DNA of 64,000 nt from Isoetes taiwanensis (GCA_021234155.1 JAJEKV010000020.1:508938-572937); one strand, 5' to 3'. Positions 46,031 to 58,746 are shown, numbered from the stretch's first letter. Notes: generated by a model from the letters alone, not told the origin. Numbers and translations: made by a program.

Positions 46031-48072
46031 TGTGACGAGCTGTAGGAGTTGACCCTCCCCGGCAACTCGGGATCTTGTCAAAACTTACGAAAACTCTTAC
46101 TAGGTTTGTGTGGCAAACAGGTTGAGTATGGTGAAGAATTGAATCTTCCTTGACAATTGAACTTTCATTCTTCATATTCAATGGACAAATTCTATAAACT
46201 CAATATCCATCAAGTACAATGTGAATTCACTACACAATACAATAAAATGCAGCAGTTTTGCTCAGAATCTTCTAGCGCGACCATGCTCCCAAGCTCCATA
46301 TCTATGCTTGCTTGCTACTTCACTTTGCACATGCATTCACCGGGTTAGTCCTCGTGACTAAGTGGGGATCCCCGGCTGCCCTTTGCATGCATGGGAATAC
46401 TCTGGAAATCTTGGATAAGCACAAACACAGACGGAAAATTCTAAGTGAGTACAACGCTATCACAATGACAACATAATCCAAGGAAATACCAAACAGGAAC
46501 ATTAGAAGCAAACAACATAGTCAAAATACCAAACCATCATGACACATAGCTCCCGGACAATGGGAAGCTCGGCCAGCCTACGTGCCCCACAAGCGAGAGA
46601 AATGCCCAGCCGGCTCACATTTCGAGCCCGTTAATGAGTTGGTGGGGTAAACCTCAGTATCGATACCCTTCCCAAAATTCGAGGACCGCTGAGGACCTCT
46701 TACCATGGAGTTCACAAGAGTTGGTCGACGTAGCAATCCGGCCGGAGAACTAACGCCCGGTGTCACAGAGCACAAGAATACCATAGAGAATCACAGATGA
46801 ACATGAGCATGCCGGAGCAACCTAGGCCACCGAACCTAGAAGTCCGACCCTGGAGGTTTCAATAGACATCAAATACCAAGACAACAGTGGACAATGCAAG
46901 ACCAAGACATGTGAAGTTCATTAGAATGTTTACTATCATGTGCCTAGATTATATTGTTGCTGATGTTGTCTATACAACCTGTCCAAGTTGAAGTAGCTAG
47001 GTTACTGATGAAGATAATGATCGCAATCCAACACGTCGAGGAAGCCATAAGCCTAACTGTCCTTGATGTAGCTCCAATAACTATGTAATGTTCTTGATCA
47101 AGGAAAGATACTAACATCTTCTATCTTTGCCAAAAAACTTACCTCAAAATCATCCTCCCATGAGGAATACAACGTTCCATAATGTTTATACTTCGAATCC
47201 ATTAGCTATGATGCTCTTCATAAAATACAATGCAACAGCTTGAAAACTTATAGTTATGCACTCAGACTAGCAGTACTTCATGCTATAACCACATTCAGAA
47301 ACCCCCAAGCTTCACATGGCTCTCCTTGTACTAATGTGGACCCGCCTCAATCTCAATAATCCTTAAGGTCGATGACCGCTTATTCCTATTCAAGATCCAC
47401 ATGCGAACTTGATGCTGAAATCCTTGATGCCGAGGGGTCGTTGACGCTCTACGTCTGTGCTGGGCTACTTTTCAGCATTAGCTCCATCTCCATGAGCTAA
47501 GAAAGATACTTTATCCCAATCCTTAGAATTTTACCATAGTTAGACAATTATCAAACAATGCATATTCTTACTATTATGATTATTACCTTTCGACTCTTCA
47601 TGCTCCGATCTCCTCTGTTTGCTAAGCTCAAATGCAACCCAATTCCATCTATGAGGACTTAGCTTCATATTAGGATATGCAAATAAATTGAAAAAAGGCA
47701 AAAATACAAGACCAACAAAATAAAGCACAAAACCAAAATGACAAAACATATGAACACAAAATGGCATTGGAGAGCTTCGGAGCCGACCAGATTTAATCTA
47801 ATTCTGCCTTTTTTAAAGTTTCCATGCTGAATCGGTGCTCTTCATGTACTATTCAGCCATTCTTGCCTTAAAATCAGCCTTACAGGGATGTTTGCAATCG
47901 TTGATTATCTTCTCTAGCCTTATGAGTCTCCAACGAATTCATAATCTATCATATTTGCATGCAAAAATCATGTGCAGACTAATCATGGCAGCTCATAGCA
48001 CACCTCAATTGATCAAAAGCAAAACCCCACCTGAGAATTTCTTCGCGGATAGACCTCTGGACCCCTTCGTCA
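46031..48072 (-). repeat. 5' LTR of the non-autonomous element
   Basis: About 2042 bp. Compared with the left LTR, differences are mostly 1-3 base indels or scrambles at C/G-rich sites, while long A/T-rich runs are identical. Confidence 0.85.
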
Positions 48073-48810
48073 AGAGATCGATGTCTGGAGGCAAGAATGA
48101 ATCGATAGATACTGATGTTGCAAAGGTGCATGAGATGGAAAAGCAAGCACTTCTGAGATGGGTGCAAAGGGATTGGGAAGCCAGGAATTGACTCATGAGG
48201 TATTTGGACGATACGATGATCGCCCAAGTGGAAGCAGCTGTCAGTGCTAGAGAAGCATGGAAGCAACTGAAAAAGATTTATAAGAAGAGTCATTTTTCTC
48301 AGCAAGCGAATTTATATGCGGTTATCTTCACCACAAAGCTTAAGGAATGCAACTCAGCCGAAGAATATATTTCAAAGATTAAAGCTGCTGCTCTTCAGCT
48401 TAAAGGTATGGAAAAAGGAAGTGGTGATGATCTAATTGTTGGAGCCTTACTCATTGGGCTGCCAGTCTCCTACAACAATGTTAAGAATCTAATTGGCTCA
48501 GCAGAACATGTTCAATTAGAATGGGCCTGTCAACAAATCCTTATGGAAGAAAGCAATCAAGCTGGTTGTGGGAAGAAGAGGGTGAAAGCCAAGCATTGGT
48601 GAGCAAAAATGAAGGAGGTGAAACTAGAAAGTGTTATAACTGTAATAAGCATGGTTATCTGGCTAAGGATTGTCCCGAACCAGACATAAGGAAAAGAAAG
48701 CAGAAAGTTATGGATAAAGATATGAAATTAAAAGGAAAGAGCATCATGCTCATAGAGCCTCAAAAACAAGCGAATCTGAAAAATCTGAAGGAAGTTCAAG
48801 TAGTGATTCA
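48073..48810 (+). pseudogene. Copia gag with zinc knuckle
   Basis: After a stop at about 48190 the frame reads LMRYLDDTMIAQVEAAVSAR, EAWKQLKKIYKKSHFSQQAN, LYAVIFTTKLKECNSAEEYI and GLPVSYNNVKNLI, the gag-polypeptide pattern of copia ('aW..L...y...s......L...l...km.e..sv.ey'). A frame shift follows near 48.59 kb. The nucleocapsid knuckle is then CYNCNKHGYLAKDC, where the His of CCHC has become Tyr. The N-terminal portion of gag is absent. Confidence 0.8.
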
Positions 48811-48985
48811 CTAGTCTCTGCTTCTAGAGCATTTATGGCAATACAAATTAGGCAGGGGATAAGTAGACTTGCAGGTGTTAGCTTTGTAATAAAGTACATA
48901 TACCAGTTCAAAGATGATATGTGTATGCATTTCATTATGGAATGTAGCAGACAAGGAAGGTGTCTAGTCTGATATCAGCAAGATA

Positions 48986-50526
48986 ATGGTTGTGGGATTC
49001 ATGGCTGAAATTAGTCTCGGGATTTGGTACTTGGATTCTGGATCAAGTGACCATATGATCAATAACAAGGCACTGTTTGAGCATTTTACAGACTTTCCAC
49101 GGGGCAAGAAAGTGAAGATTGGAAAAGGAATGCTTAGTGTCAGTGGTTATGATACAGTGAGCGATGATGCTTCCCACAGGGAAAGTTCAATTGAAGAATC
49201 CCTGAGATTGAGGTGAACCTCATATCCATATCCAAAATAGATGAAGCTGGTTTATCAACCAAATTTGGAGGAGGCCAATGCATAATTAAAGATAAGCATA
49301 AGAACATTCTAGCTCGAGGTGAGAAACAAGAAGGAATTTATAAGCTCAGCTGGTGCCAAAAGCATTTTGTTGCATTGAATGCAGAGTCGAATAATGTTAA
49401 CCAAGTATGGCATGAGAGGTTAGGCCACGTGAATTATCAGTTTTTGAAAAAGATAAAAGATAAAGAACTTGTCACATGCCTTCCAAAGATTAAAGCACCT
49501 TCTGGTCTATGTGAAGGCTATGCTCTTGGGAAACTTAGTAGAAAGCCATACCAGAAATTGAAAGGAACAAGAGCAATGCAACCATTAGAGCTTGTGCATA
49601 TGGATGTTTGAGGTCCTGCTCGAGTGCCATCAATAGGAGGATCTCGGTATTTTCTGTTAATCATAGATGATTATACGCGAAAAAATTGGGTCTACTTTAT
49701 GGAGTATAAGTCCAAAGCCTTTGAAGTCTTTAAGGTCTGGAAGGTAATGGCTGAAACTTATAAAGAACAGAAAATCAAAGCCATTAGAATAGATCAAGAT
49801 GGTGAATTCTGAGTGACGAATTTGAAGATTAGCTTCAATCTTTAGGCATTAAACATGAGATGTATGTAGCCCATGAGCATCAGCAAAATGGTGTAGTGGA
49901 GAGAAAAAATCGAACTGTGTTGGAATGTGCCAGGGCCATGATTCTCTCAAAATGAATTGAGTAAAGATTTTGGGCAGAAGCGATTCATACCGTGGTGTAC
50001 ATCATTAATACCACTAAGGCGTTAAATTCATGTGTACCAAAGGAGGCTTGGACATGAGTGAAGCCCTCCATAGATCATTTGAAAATCTCTTGGGTGCACT
50101 GCTTACGCCCACCTCTCAAAAGAGGAAAGAACGGCTGGTAAGCTTTCACATAGAGTAATCCCCTGCATAATGGTAGGATATGGAGACACAGTAAAAGCTT
50201 ATAAATTGTTTGCTCCTTCAACTAGAAAGATGATAATACGGAGAAGTGTGGTCTTTAATGAAGTGGATTTCAGCATAGGACAATGCAAGAAGCCACCAAT
50301 GTATGAACCACTTGGGCTTGTTGAGGATGGGAACAAGTCTGAGTGCAGTGATTCTGACGCAGATGTCGAACAGTTCATGGAAAATGTACCCGTAGATGAG
50401 CAGGAGATTCCTTCTAGACCTGAGTCTGGAGAAGATGGTGATGTCATGGAGGTAGCAATTCCAAAACCTCTCAGCCCAAGACGGTCCTCTAGACCAACAC
50501 GCTACACTGAAAAGATGCAGGAATAG
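48986..50526 (+). pseudogene. Copia protease and integrase
   Basis: Protease: WYLDSGSSDHM carries the Asp-Ser-Gly active site. The GAG-pre-integrase zinc region follows: WHERLGHVNYQFL, then SGLCEGYALGKL, where the second zinc Cys of CEGC is Tyr. Integrase core: LLIIDDYTRKNWVYF with the first Asp, AIRIDQDGEF with the second, and HQQNGVVERKNRTVLECARA with the Glu. Stops interrupt at MDV-stop-GP (usually Trp), after GEF, and twice in the segment before RFWAEAIHTVVYIINT. The frame recovers at KAYKLFAPSTRKMIIRRSVV FNE, the usual end of the integrase region. Confidence 0.85.
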
Positions 50527-50529
50527 CTT

Positions 50530-52121
50530 TATAGTCGAAAGCCTAGAGGCTCATCCTACATTGCTCTCCATAGCAGTGCCACTGCAGATGAACCTTCCTC
50601 ATATCATCAAGCCATTCGAAGTGCAGATCAGCAGTTACAGATGAAGAATATTCCTCTCTTCTTGAGAATGATACTTGGCAATTGTGTGAATTGCCTAAGG
50701 GCAGGAAGCTATATCTTGTAAATGGCTTTATAAGGTCAAATATGATGAGCAAAACGTTGTCTCGAGGTACAAAGCTAGACTTGTTGCCCGTGGATGTTCC
50801 CAAAAGGCCGGTGTCGAGGCTATCCGCGAAACTTTTGCTCCAGTTGCTCGGTTAACGTCTGTATGAGTGGTCATAGCTATGGCAGCTCAATTGGGGCTGG
50901 ATTTGCAACAGATGGACGTCAAGTCTGCCTTTCTTCATGGCCGCATTGATGAGGAAGTCTATCTTAAACAACCTCCAGGGTATCAACAGTCAGGGTCTGA
51001 ACATTTGGTTTGTAAGTTAAAAAAGGCCATATATGGCCTCAAGGCGTTCTCCCGTTTATGATATAAAACCATTCACGGGTTTTTCTCTCATACTGCATTT
51101 CAAAGGAGTAGTGCAGACTGGAATATGTATGTGAAGCAATTGGGTACTGAGCTTATTATTGTCGTGCTGTATGTGGACGACCTTATTTTGGCATCCAATT
51201 CTCCAATACTTATGCAGCAAACCAAGGGCGCCTTGACTGACCGTTTCCATATGACTAATTTAGGGCCCTTGAAATATTTTTTGGGTATTCAGGTGTTGGT
51301 GAATCAGGAATAACAGTCTATTGTTATTCATCAAATGAAGGCTATTGAGACTTTGCTTACCAAATACAACATGGCAGACAAGTAAGTACTCCTGCTATTC
51401 ATGACAATTTGATATGGTGCCAATGATGTTGACATTATGATCGGCATCCCCTATAGAAGTGTGGTAGGCTCCCTCATGCATCTCATGGTCTGCACACGAC
51501 CTGACATCTCTGAAAGTGTCATTATAGTTAGCCAGTTTATGGAGCATCCAGGCCCTCCTCATTGGCAAGCTCTTAAACGCATTCCCCGCTATTTAAAGCA
51601 GATCTCTCACTTAGGGATTCTGTATCATAGGGATGGCAGTAGAAAATTGACCCTGGAGGGTTTGGTTGATGCTGATTATGCAGGAGAATTAGTTACACGC
51701 AAGTCAAGCACGAGCTTCATTTTTAGGCTGCAAGGGAGTTGTCAGCTGGACAAGCAAGAAGCAGAAGGCAACTGCTGTCAGTACATGTGAAGCTGAATAT
51801 ATGGCGATTTGTGCAGTTACAAAAGAAGCCATTTGGCTTCGAAGATTGCTAAAAGAGCTGGGATATGAGCAGGAAAAGGCCACTCCAATCATGAATGATA
51901 ATAAGGCTGCAGTAAGTTTAGTGAAAAATCCAAGTAATTTTTCAAAAGCTAAGCATATAGAAATCCAATATCATTTTACTAGGGAAAAAGTGGCAGAAAG
52001 CAAGGTTATCGTCAAGCATCTAGGTATGCACGTTATGACTGCAGATGCTTTGACCAAACCATTGAGCAGGAAAAGGTTCTCTGAATGTGTTCAAGAAATG
52101 GGAATGGTAGCAATAGAGTGA
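50530..52121 (+). pseudogene. Copia reverse transcriptase and RNase H
   Basis: RT blocks read YKARLVARGCSQKAGV, TFAPVARLTSV-stop-VVIAMAA, LQQMDVKSAFLHGRIDEEVY and LIIVVLYVDDLILAS (intact YVDD). These are followed by DRFHMTNLGPLKYFLGIQV. The RNase H part has YRSVVGSLMHLMVCTRPDIS, GLVDADYAGELVTRKSSTSF and, after a frame change, EAIWLRRLLKELGYEQEKAT, DNKAAVSLVKNPSNFSKAKH and MTADALTKPLSRKRF to the stop at 52121. The stop in the LTSV segment fits a CGA-to-TGA change. Confidence 0.85.
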
Positions 52122-52855
52122 AGAAAAGCATAGTGTGATAGCCATGTGAGTTTCAGTTTCAGTTTTTTTTTTTTTTTTAAACAGTTTTAGTGCAGTAAGT
52201 TTATGAAAAACAAGGTGCTGCGCACGGAGGGTTGCCCTCCATGGCTGGAGAGTGAAGTGGCTTAAGTTGTAGTTGTAGACAATAGAGTGTTTGAATCGAA
52301 ATTGCTATTTTAAAACATTCACATTTTGTGAAGGTGATGGTTCGCATTTGCATTACTAAGTTCTGCTTAGGTATTAAGGTCTTGTTGGAGTAGGATGCAG
52401 TTGGACATATAGGGTAGAATTACCCTATATTTCCAAAAATTATCCCAAGAAACCTCTAGATTCTCCAAGATTCTATGTGGTTTTATGAGACTTAGCAAGA
52501 TTCCATGAAGGCTTCCCTGAATTCCCTTAGGTTCTCTAAGATATTATGTATATTCCCATAGATTGACTTAGATTCTCTTAAATTTTATGAGATACCTTTA
52601 GGTTAAACACATTCTTTTAGATTTTGTAAGATTTTGAATTTGTGCATTAGAATGAAGTGATAGTTGTTGCATGTTGATGTGGTAGTTACAATTGTTGCAT
52701 GTTGATGTGTTAGTTACGATTGTTGCATGTCGATATGGGAAGGGCTGTGATTAGTTTTATATGAAATTTATCCATGGAATTCAAGCACCATTGGGTTGGT
52801 AAGAGACCATGTGAGAAGAGTTCATGGTTTATTAAGTATATTTGTTCTATCTATA
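52122..52855 (+). repeat. Copia 3' untranslated/LTR region
   Basis: Begins right after the last pol stop and includes a 16-T run at 52163-52178. ACAAGGTGCTGCGCACGGAG and following segments match the minus-strand repeat at 10.3-10.7 kb. LTR edges cannot be fixed because the 5' LTR is missing. Confidence 0.55.
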
Positions 52856-52858
52856 ATA

Positions 52859-52887
52859 ACTAGAAAAAATGCCCAGCGTTGCTGGGC
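52859..52887 (-). mobile_element. Second Helitron-type 3' terminus, minus orientation
   Basis: On the minus strand GCCCAGC-AAC-GCTGGGC forms a 7-bp stem, followed by ATTTTTT and CTAGT. This layout matches the + strand terminus at 24.6 kb. The element body would extend to the right; its 5' end was not found. Confidence 0.6.
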
Positions 52888-55800
52888 TTTTCGTCAAGTA
52901 TAAATTCACAAACTAAAAATATTATTGAAGTTTTAAAATAATAATTATTTATTTTGTTGCTCGGTTTCAAGTGCAATGAAGGCATCCTGTTAATAAGCAA
53001 AACTAAGTTGCATCTCATATTTGTAATGTATACTGCATATAGAAGACGAAAGCAATTAGATGAAGAGCGCAATCTAAATTTTGATGTATAAAATTGTTTC
53101 AGGGAGAGAAAAGCTTGAGCTCCTCAGTAATGGTGCCTTCTTTTGGAAATTGCAGTAAAGAAAAGAAAAAATAAGTAGTACAATACTCAACATTGACGGC
53201 CTTCAACCATGTAGTACATATTGCAGTAGACGAAGTGGGAAGGTTCGGTTGGAAGTTCTAGCTTGTCATAAGTTAGTCAAAATGTGATAGAATCTATCAT
53301 AAATGAATATCTCAATGCTCATTTATCACAATGTTGAACTAAAAAAATATCCTAGACATTTTAAACACACAACTCATTGTTTCAAAAATAACAATCCACG
53401 ACTACAATAGTATACAACAACCTAATAGCCAACCCATCCATAACAGAAAAGAGCTTGGTATATTAGAAGAAGCAACAATTAACAATATTAAAAAACCCAA
53501 ATGTTTGTATATCTCAATTTTATTTGCTTACTGCAAGTGCACAATTTTTTTAATGTCTAACATATTGGTTTGGCTTTTAATCCGACATTTTCTTTGAAAA
53601 GCTTTTTATGCATGTCCATACCATTTAGAACAACAAACTGGACTCTATAGAAATCTCGTTGTCAATTTATCAAATAGAAAAAATACAATGTAAACGATTT
53701 GAGCTTGCTCAAAATAAAATGTACAATGTAGAATATTTGAGCGTGGAACTGCACTCTATGAAAACTTACCAAATTTATTAAGTACAAGGTAGAACATTTG
53801 AGCTTGTTCAGAAGAAAATGAAGTACAATGTAGAACACTTGAGTTTGATAGGTTGTGAAATGAAAAACTTCAAATTTATAGAGATGCATGTATGAACATA
53901 TGTTGCCAATGAATTAGAGGCATTGCTTGGAAGAGTCTCACCTTTGCAGTGAAATAAATAATCTTTATCTATATTGCTCTATTCAAAATGGCCTGAGAGT
54001 AGCTTTGATCTGCCACTATGGAAGAACAAAGGGAAATTAACAAAAAGATAGACCTTTACAATTTTCAAATCATGATTTGATGAAACTCCAATTGAGTTTG
54101 GAATTGGATTTGTACCAATGTCGAACCAAACATTGCTTCCATAAAGAGGTTCTTGTAGCTACTGCATTGAGAGAAAACAAATAAAATGCAGCTTCAGCAA
54201 GCTTCAGTAAGATGAACAGAATCCTAAAAGTAGTTATGCTTATGGATATGCTTCTCTTGCATGCAACTTCTGTGCAAATAAAAAGCCTGGAATATTAAAT
54301 TGGATTAAGGGCAGTTTATGATAAAAGAAAAGGCAGTAACTAAGGTTTTGAAGACTTCGGTATCAGCTCTAGAGTTGAACATCTTAAACACCTTGTTGAA
54401 TCTACTATGGCTGGATCAGTTGGTGGCTTCATGCACACATATCCAATATTGTATCAACCATTTTAAAAGCAACTGGCCAAGATCCTGCTTAGAAATTATA
54501 ACTCAAATTGCATCACTATTATGGAGGCAATAAATGGTGGTGATGGCTGGTAGAGTTCTTGCTGGAGACCTTTCCATTATGTCGCCAGCTTGTGAAAAGC
54601 CACATGATGCTCAAGTAAGAATGTTGCTGCAAAAAGTACCAACAATTCCAAAAGGGTTACAGGCACAATCCACTTTCCCTCTTGATGTAAATACTTGCAA
54701 AACACAGTCTTGAGTTTCTTTATTTGGTCTTGGCAGTTGAGATTTCTAAGAAAGCTCGTATGAAGATGTTATGGTATTATGTCATCTTTATAGTCTTATC
54801 TGAACCTAGCATATGGTCATGTCTTCCAATTGAAGTGAATGAAAACAACACAAAAATAGGCTTGCGGATGCATTTGAATAAAATCGTCAAAACAGCTTTG
54901 TCTTTATAAATAAGCGTAACAACTAAAACATAGAAAGTACTAATCGTTCACTGACCTGTAATGAACTACTTTCAACTCCTCCATGCTCAGTACTATTTCT
55001 AGTAGCTGAAATTTCTCCCATATTTGCCTGCATGGTTGAACTCTGCGTTCCAACAGGCAAACTTATCTGCAAATGTTCCATTTTAATTTGTAGCGACGCA
55101 TCCAAACTTGGCTCTCTCGAATGGACTCTTCTGCAATCCGCACTTTTTTTTATCTTAGCAATTATGTCCTGAAGATCCTTGGCTTATTGCTTAAGGTTTT
55201 CATGCGCTCCAGAGCTAGATATCCCTTCTGTGCCCTGCCATATGTAAAAAGATGCAAAATTAGTGATATTACTACATGCAGGGAAAGAAAAACCATGCAA
55301 GGGCTTGCTCAACTTTGAAGAGGGACTCCACGGTTCGAAGAATCGCGAGTCATTCTAATGGCCTGGTTCATTTTGAGACAAGTCACGCTTCCATTTCGAT
55401 GCAACCTCTTTTTCCATCCTCAAAACATTACATTCTGTTCTAATGCGGCTATTTCAGTTTGGCGTACATCGCCTTCGTCACTTTCTAAAAATCCCGATTT
55501 GAAATGTAGAAAGTCTGCCACTCACAATCATGCACTCTGCTTCCAAATCTACTACCATCATCATGGTTTTCATCATCATCAAAAAAATTCCCTACTATCA
55601 CAACAATCCACGAAACTGGGTGTGCCCGGACGCTAGATGTCCTAGACATGGCGACATCACATTATATTACGGTGGAAAAAATGATCCGGGTCTAACAGGC
55701 CGGAAGATGCGTAATGGGCAATAAGGGGTATGTCCATGATAGCATGATTTGTGAATCATGAATCCAAGCTTTTAGAAAATTGAGAGACCATGGCATCGAA

Positions 55801-56421
55801 GATAGAAAGAGTACACGAAATGTTAGGGAAAAATAGCTTGCATGCCAAGGTTGAAAACCATCTACGCTTATAGACAAGGATAATACCATCTAGAGAAATT
55901 TGGGAGATAGCATGAGGTACTTTTCTTGTATATGGTGCAATGCAAACAAAAGCATCATTTGGCATTCTTGAAGAGCATATATCCCTTGGGGAGATTTGGA
56001 TAAACTATAGAAAGAAATATCATGATCATGAAGGCGGAAGACATGCCAATAAACATTATACTTACGAGAGATTTGGATCCGAATGATTTGTGCTTACGCA
56101 AGCGGGATCAAGCTTGGGAGTGTGTTCATGGTCTGCAACTTTCGCACTATTAATGAAAGAGGTTAAGTGGTATTGAACCCTCTATTTCAATAAAAGGTTA
56201 GGAAAACAAAGGAGTTTTTACCGGAGGATGTAAAAGACAAGAAATGGAGTTTCTGACTATTGTCATATTTCTTCTTTGTAGGCAAGTTTGAGCCCTATAA
56301 AAAATTAAGCCGCCGAATCTTGCGGGGAAAGAATGGGCTTCTAATCAGCAAAAGCATTCATAGCTTGGAAGAAATTACATGTCATAGTTGTTTGAGTTAC
56401 CCATCGCCCGGTGAATGAAGA
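52888..56421. other. A/T-rich sequence, no assigned gene
   Basis: Probably partly the body of a non-autonomous Helitron. A loose minisatellite of TACAATGTAGAA and TTTGAGCTTG units lies at about 53.69-53.85 kb. A 59-codon + strand frame at 54534 (VMAGRVLAGDLSIMSPACEK) is protein-like but unrecognised. No RNA gene seen. Confidence 0.4.
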
Positions 56422-57900
56422 TTTTTTTTTTTTTTTTTTTTTTTTTTGAAGGTAAGATAAATTTATATTCGGATAGGAAGAATTACATGAGAAAAGATCC
56501 CGCAAGGATCAAATAACCTTGAAGTACAAAGGATCCCATGTGGATCAAATATAATATTTGAAGCTTGGTACTTATACTTTTCCTCAAACCTCTTCTTCCC
56601 GACTAACTAGTACTCTGGGGATCAAATCAACATCTTCCCACTAGAGGAATACTACGAGGGAGACAAAAATAAATTTTCCACAAGCTACAAATATACCTTG
56701 AGTGCTCTATGAACCACCTCTTGCGAGAAAGAGACGAAAAGAGAAAAGGCATGAAAGAAAACATGAGCAATCTCGCATTGCTCAAGGAAGCTAACTCAGC
56801 TCCAACTAACCTATTCTCAAATTTATCAATCGATTGTACCGGGAATATATGCGGTCGGCCTAGAATGAACCATCGGAAATCTTTGCATTGTCGGGATATG
56901 AAGCAATCACCTGTGCTAGACCCCGAAGCCCGGCTACGGACTCCTCCCTAAAAGTCGGCTCAAGATATATAGGCTTCCTCTCCTTTCCAATAAAATTCCC
57001 TAGCTCGGCATCTCAAACAGTCCAATAAAATCATCCTGCATTGAAGATCCCAGTTCCGATCTCATCAAAAAATCTGAAGACAGGCTAATCTATTCTCCTT
57101 CTTTTTCTTCAAGAAACAACTCTAAACCTTTCCGCTAGTAGGAAAGAGCAAGAGGAAGGGAAAAGCTTAAGGCATTCTGACACTGAGGAAAGAATCTGGT
57201 GCTAATTATCTAGAAATTTGAAGCATCTTCTCTCATAACCCTGCATCTTAATTGCTCAACCTTATAGGCAATAATGAAGAAAATTCCTGCAACAACTCAA
57301 AGCACTAAATGTCTCTTCTGCCAGAAATTACAAACATAAGGGGCCGGCCATGAATACCTTAAGATGCTGAAGATGACCAATCGATTTGTCTTTGTTCTAA
57401 AGATCTGCTTCGCTTCACGCATATTTCAAACATTTCTAAGGTGATAAAGGAAGTGCCCCAAAGACTAAAGCTTACTTGAAAATGGCGGATCTTCTAAGTC
57501 TTTGGTTCTGCGAGTTCTCAAGGCGATTCGCGACAAACCACTCTCGGGGTTAGGGCTTACGTACATAAAAAAGCTAAACGTTGCATAGAGCTGCCGAAGC
57601 AGAGAATTGAGACACATCAATATGACATGAGCAAGCTCAACATTCATTTTGCCCTTTGCTGAGCACATAACAACATCTCGAAGTAAATAATTATGTGGAT
57701 CTGCATTGTTTCATGTTTGGCGGGGAGCTCTTCTTTTAACTCTACAAAGAGTGATGAAAAAAAGACCACCTAGCCAGGCATGGTTGAATCCATAGCCTCC
57801 CCGGTATTTGTTAGGAAGGAACATCAAACCCCAGATGCGCCCTCCCGGTTAACGGGGAACATCCAGAAATTGAGAAGGCAGTCGCATCTAGCTATCTAGC
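56422..57900 (-). mobile_element. Poly(A)-tailed retroelement fragment, probably a LINE 3' part
   Basis: A run of 26 T is preceded, reading the minus strand, by AATTTATCTTACCTTC, the kind of 3' end seen in plant LINEs. Beyond it the minus strand reads RFILGRPHIFPVQSIDKFEN, which is non-diagnostic. The right edge is not defined and is an estimate. No target-site duplication was confirmed. Confidence 0.4.
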
Positions 57901-57964
57901 TATGGCGGTCTGCGGTTATCCGATTTCCACACCCGCCCAAAGAACAGCGGCGACCGGTTTACCT

Positions 57965-58080
57965 CCAACATCAAGTTTTTAGCGGTCACCGGCCATATCC
58001 TAGGGATATTCTAGGATATACCTAGGATATGCCAAAAGCCCACATAAACAAGGGTTTGCCCCCTAGGGGCAACCCAAAAA
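57965..58080 (-). repeat. Dispersed repeat A, copy 2 (inverted)
   Basis: Reverse complement of the 3.9-kb copy over about 110 bp, including the CCCCTAGGGG palindrome, CCCACATAAACAAGGG and ATATGCCAAAA. An internal TATCCTAGG/CCTAGGATA palindrome is specific to this copy. Confidence 0.75.
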
Positions 58081-58746
58081 AACAAAAAAATTAGTTTCGG
58101 GGATGCATTACAGTTTGTAGTTTGTGGAAGTTTTTGGTTTCCAATAGGTGGCAGTGTTGGATTCCAATACATATAACAAAAGGTCAAAAAAAAAATAGTG
58201 TTAAGATTAGATCACCTTGGAGCTGCAGGTGTGATTGCTTCAAACAAGCGTGATTCTGGATATATGACATCAAGTCTTGAGGGGAAGTATTGGAAATGAT
58301 GTTTATAACCAAGACTTGACACGCAGCCAATATCATATGTCAAAAGGGTGACGTCTGTTTTTAGATAAGTTGTTTCTATTTTAAGTTTCCGTCATAGGCC
58401 AAGTATCCAGGAGCTCGTTGTGCTGAAAACTCTAAGGATTGCGGTGCTATGGTTTCTAAATTAAGCACTGCATACTATTGTATAAGATACGAGTTTCAAA
58501 ATCTCAATCCAAGCTTTTCACAGTTCTGAATTGTCTTTGTGCATTAATGATACTACTGCAAAATCAATGAATGCCAATGTAAGGCGTACCGATTTTATGA
58601 ATCTAAACTCACTGAATGTGTAGCATCAAAATCAAATGAAACAAAATGTACTTATGGCATGTTGTGGCTGACCAACTCATGGGAATTGGCAAGCATATGC
58701 CTTCACAATGCTACTAATGGTACCATCATCTTATTCGTCGGCCAGA

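Larger units (their letters stand above)
43295..48072 (-). mobile_element. Non-autonomous LTR retroelement with giant LTRs (LARD/TRIM-like)
   Basis: Two direct repeats of about 2.04 kb, each with TG..CA ends, enclose only 687 bp. On the minus strand the inner edge of the right copy is followed after two bases by TGGTATCGAGC, a near-match to the plant initiator-tRNA-Met primer site TGGTATCAGAGC (one A missing). This fixes the orientation: 5' LTR on the right, 3' LTR on the left. No gag or pol is present, so movement would need enzymes from another element. The right edge abuts copia gag codons. The 5 bp outside the two edges (AATTT and AGAGA) do not match. Confidence 0.8.
48073..52855 (+). mobile_element. 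Ty1/copia retrotransposon, 5'-truncated
   Basis: The order gag, protease, integrase, reverse transcriptase, RNase H is that of copia elements. The 5' LTR, primer site and start of gag are missing, cut where the LTR of the neighbouring element begins. A 3' LTR-like region follows the coding part. Stops are numerous and many are transition-type. Confidence 0.85.

Noticed and set aside
47835-48191. Copia gag starting at the Met at 47835
   Set aside because: The first part is LTR sequence, present identically in the left LTR; only the part after 48072 is gag.
55321-55360. tRNA-like T-loop (GGTTCGAA)
   Set aside because: No matching acceptor, D or anticodon arms around it.
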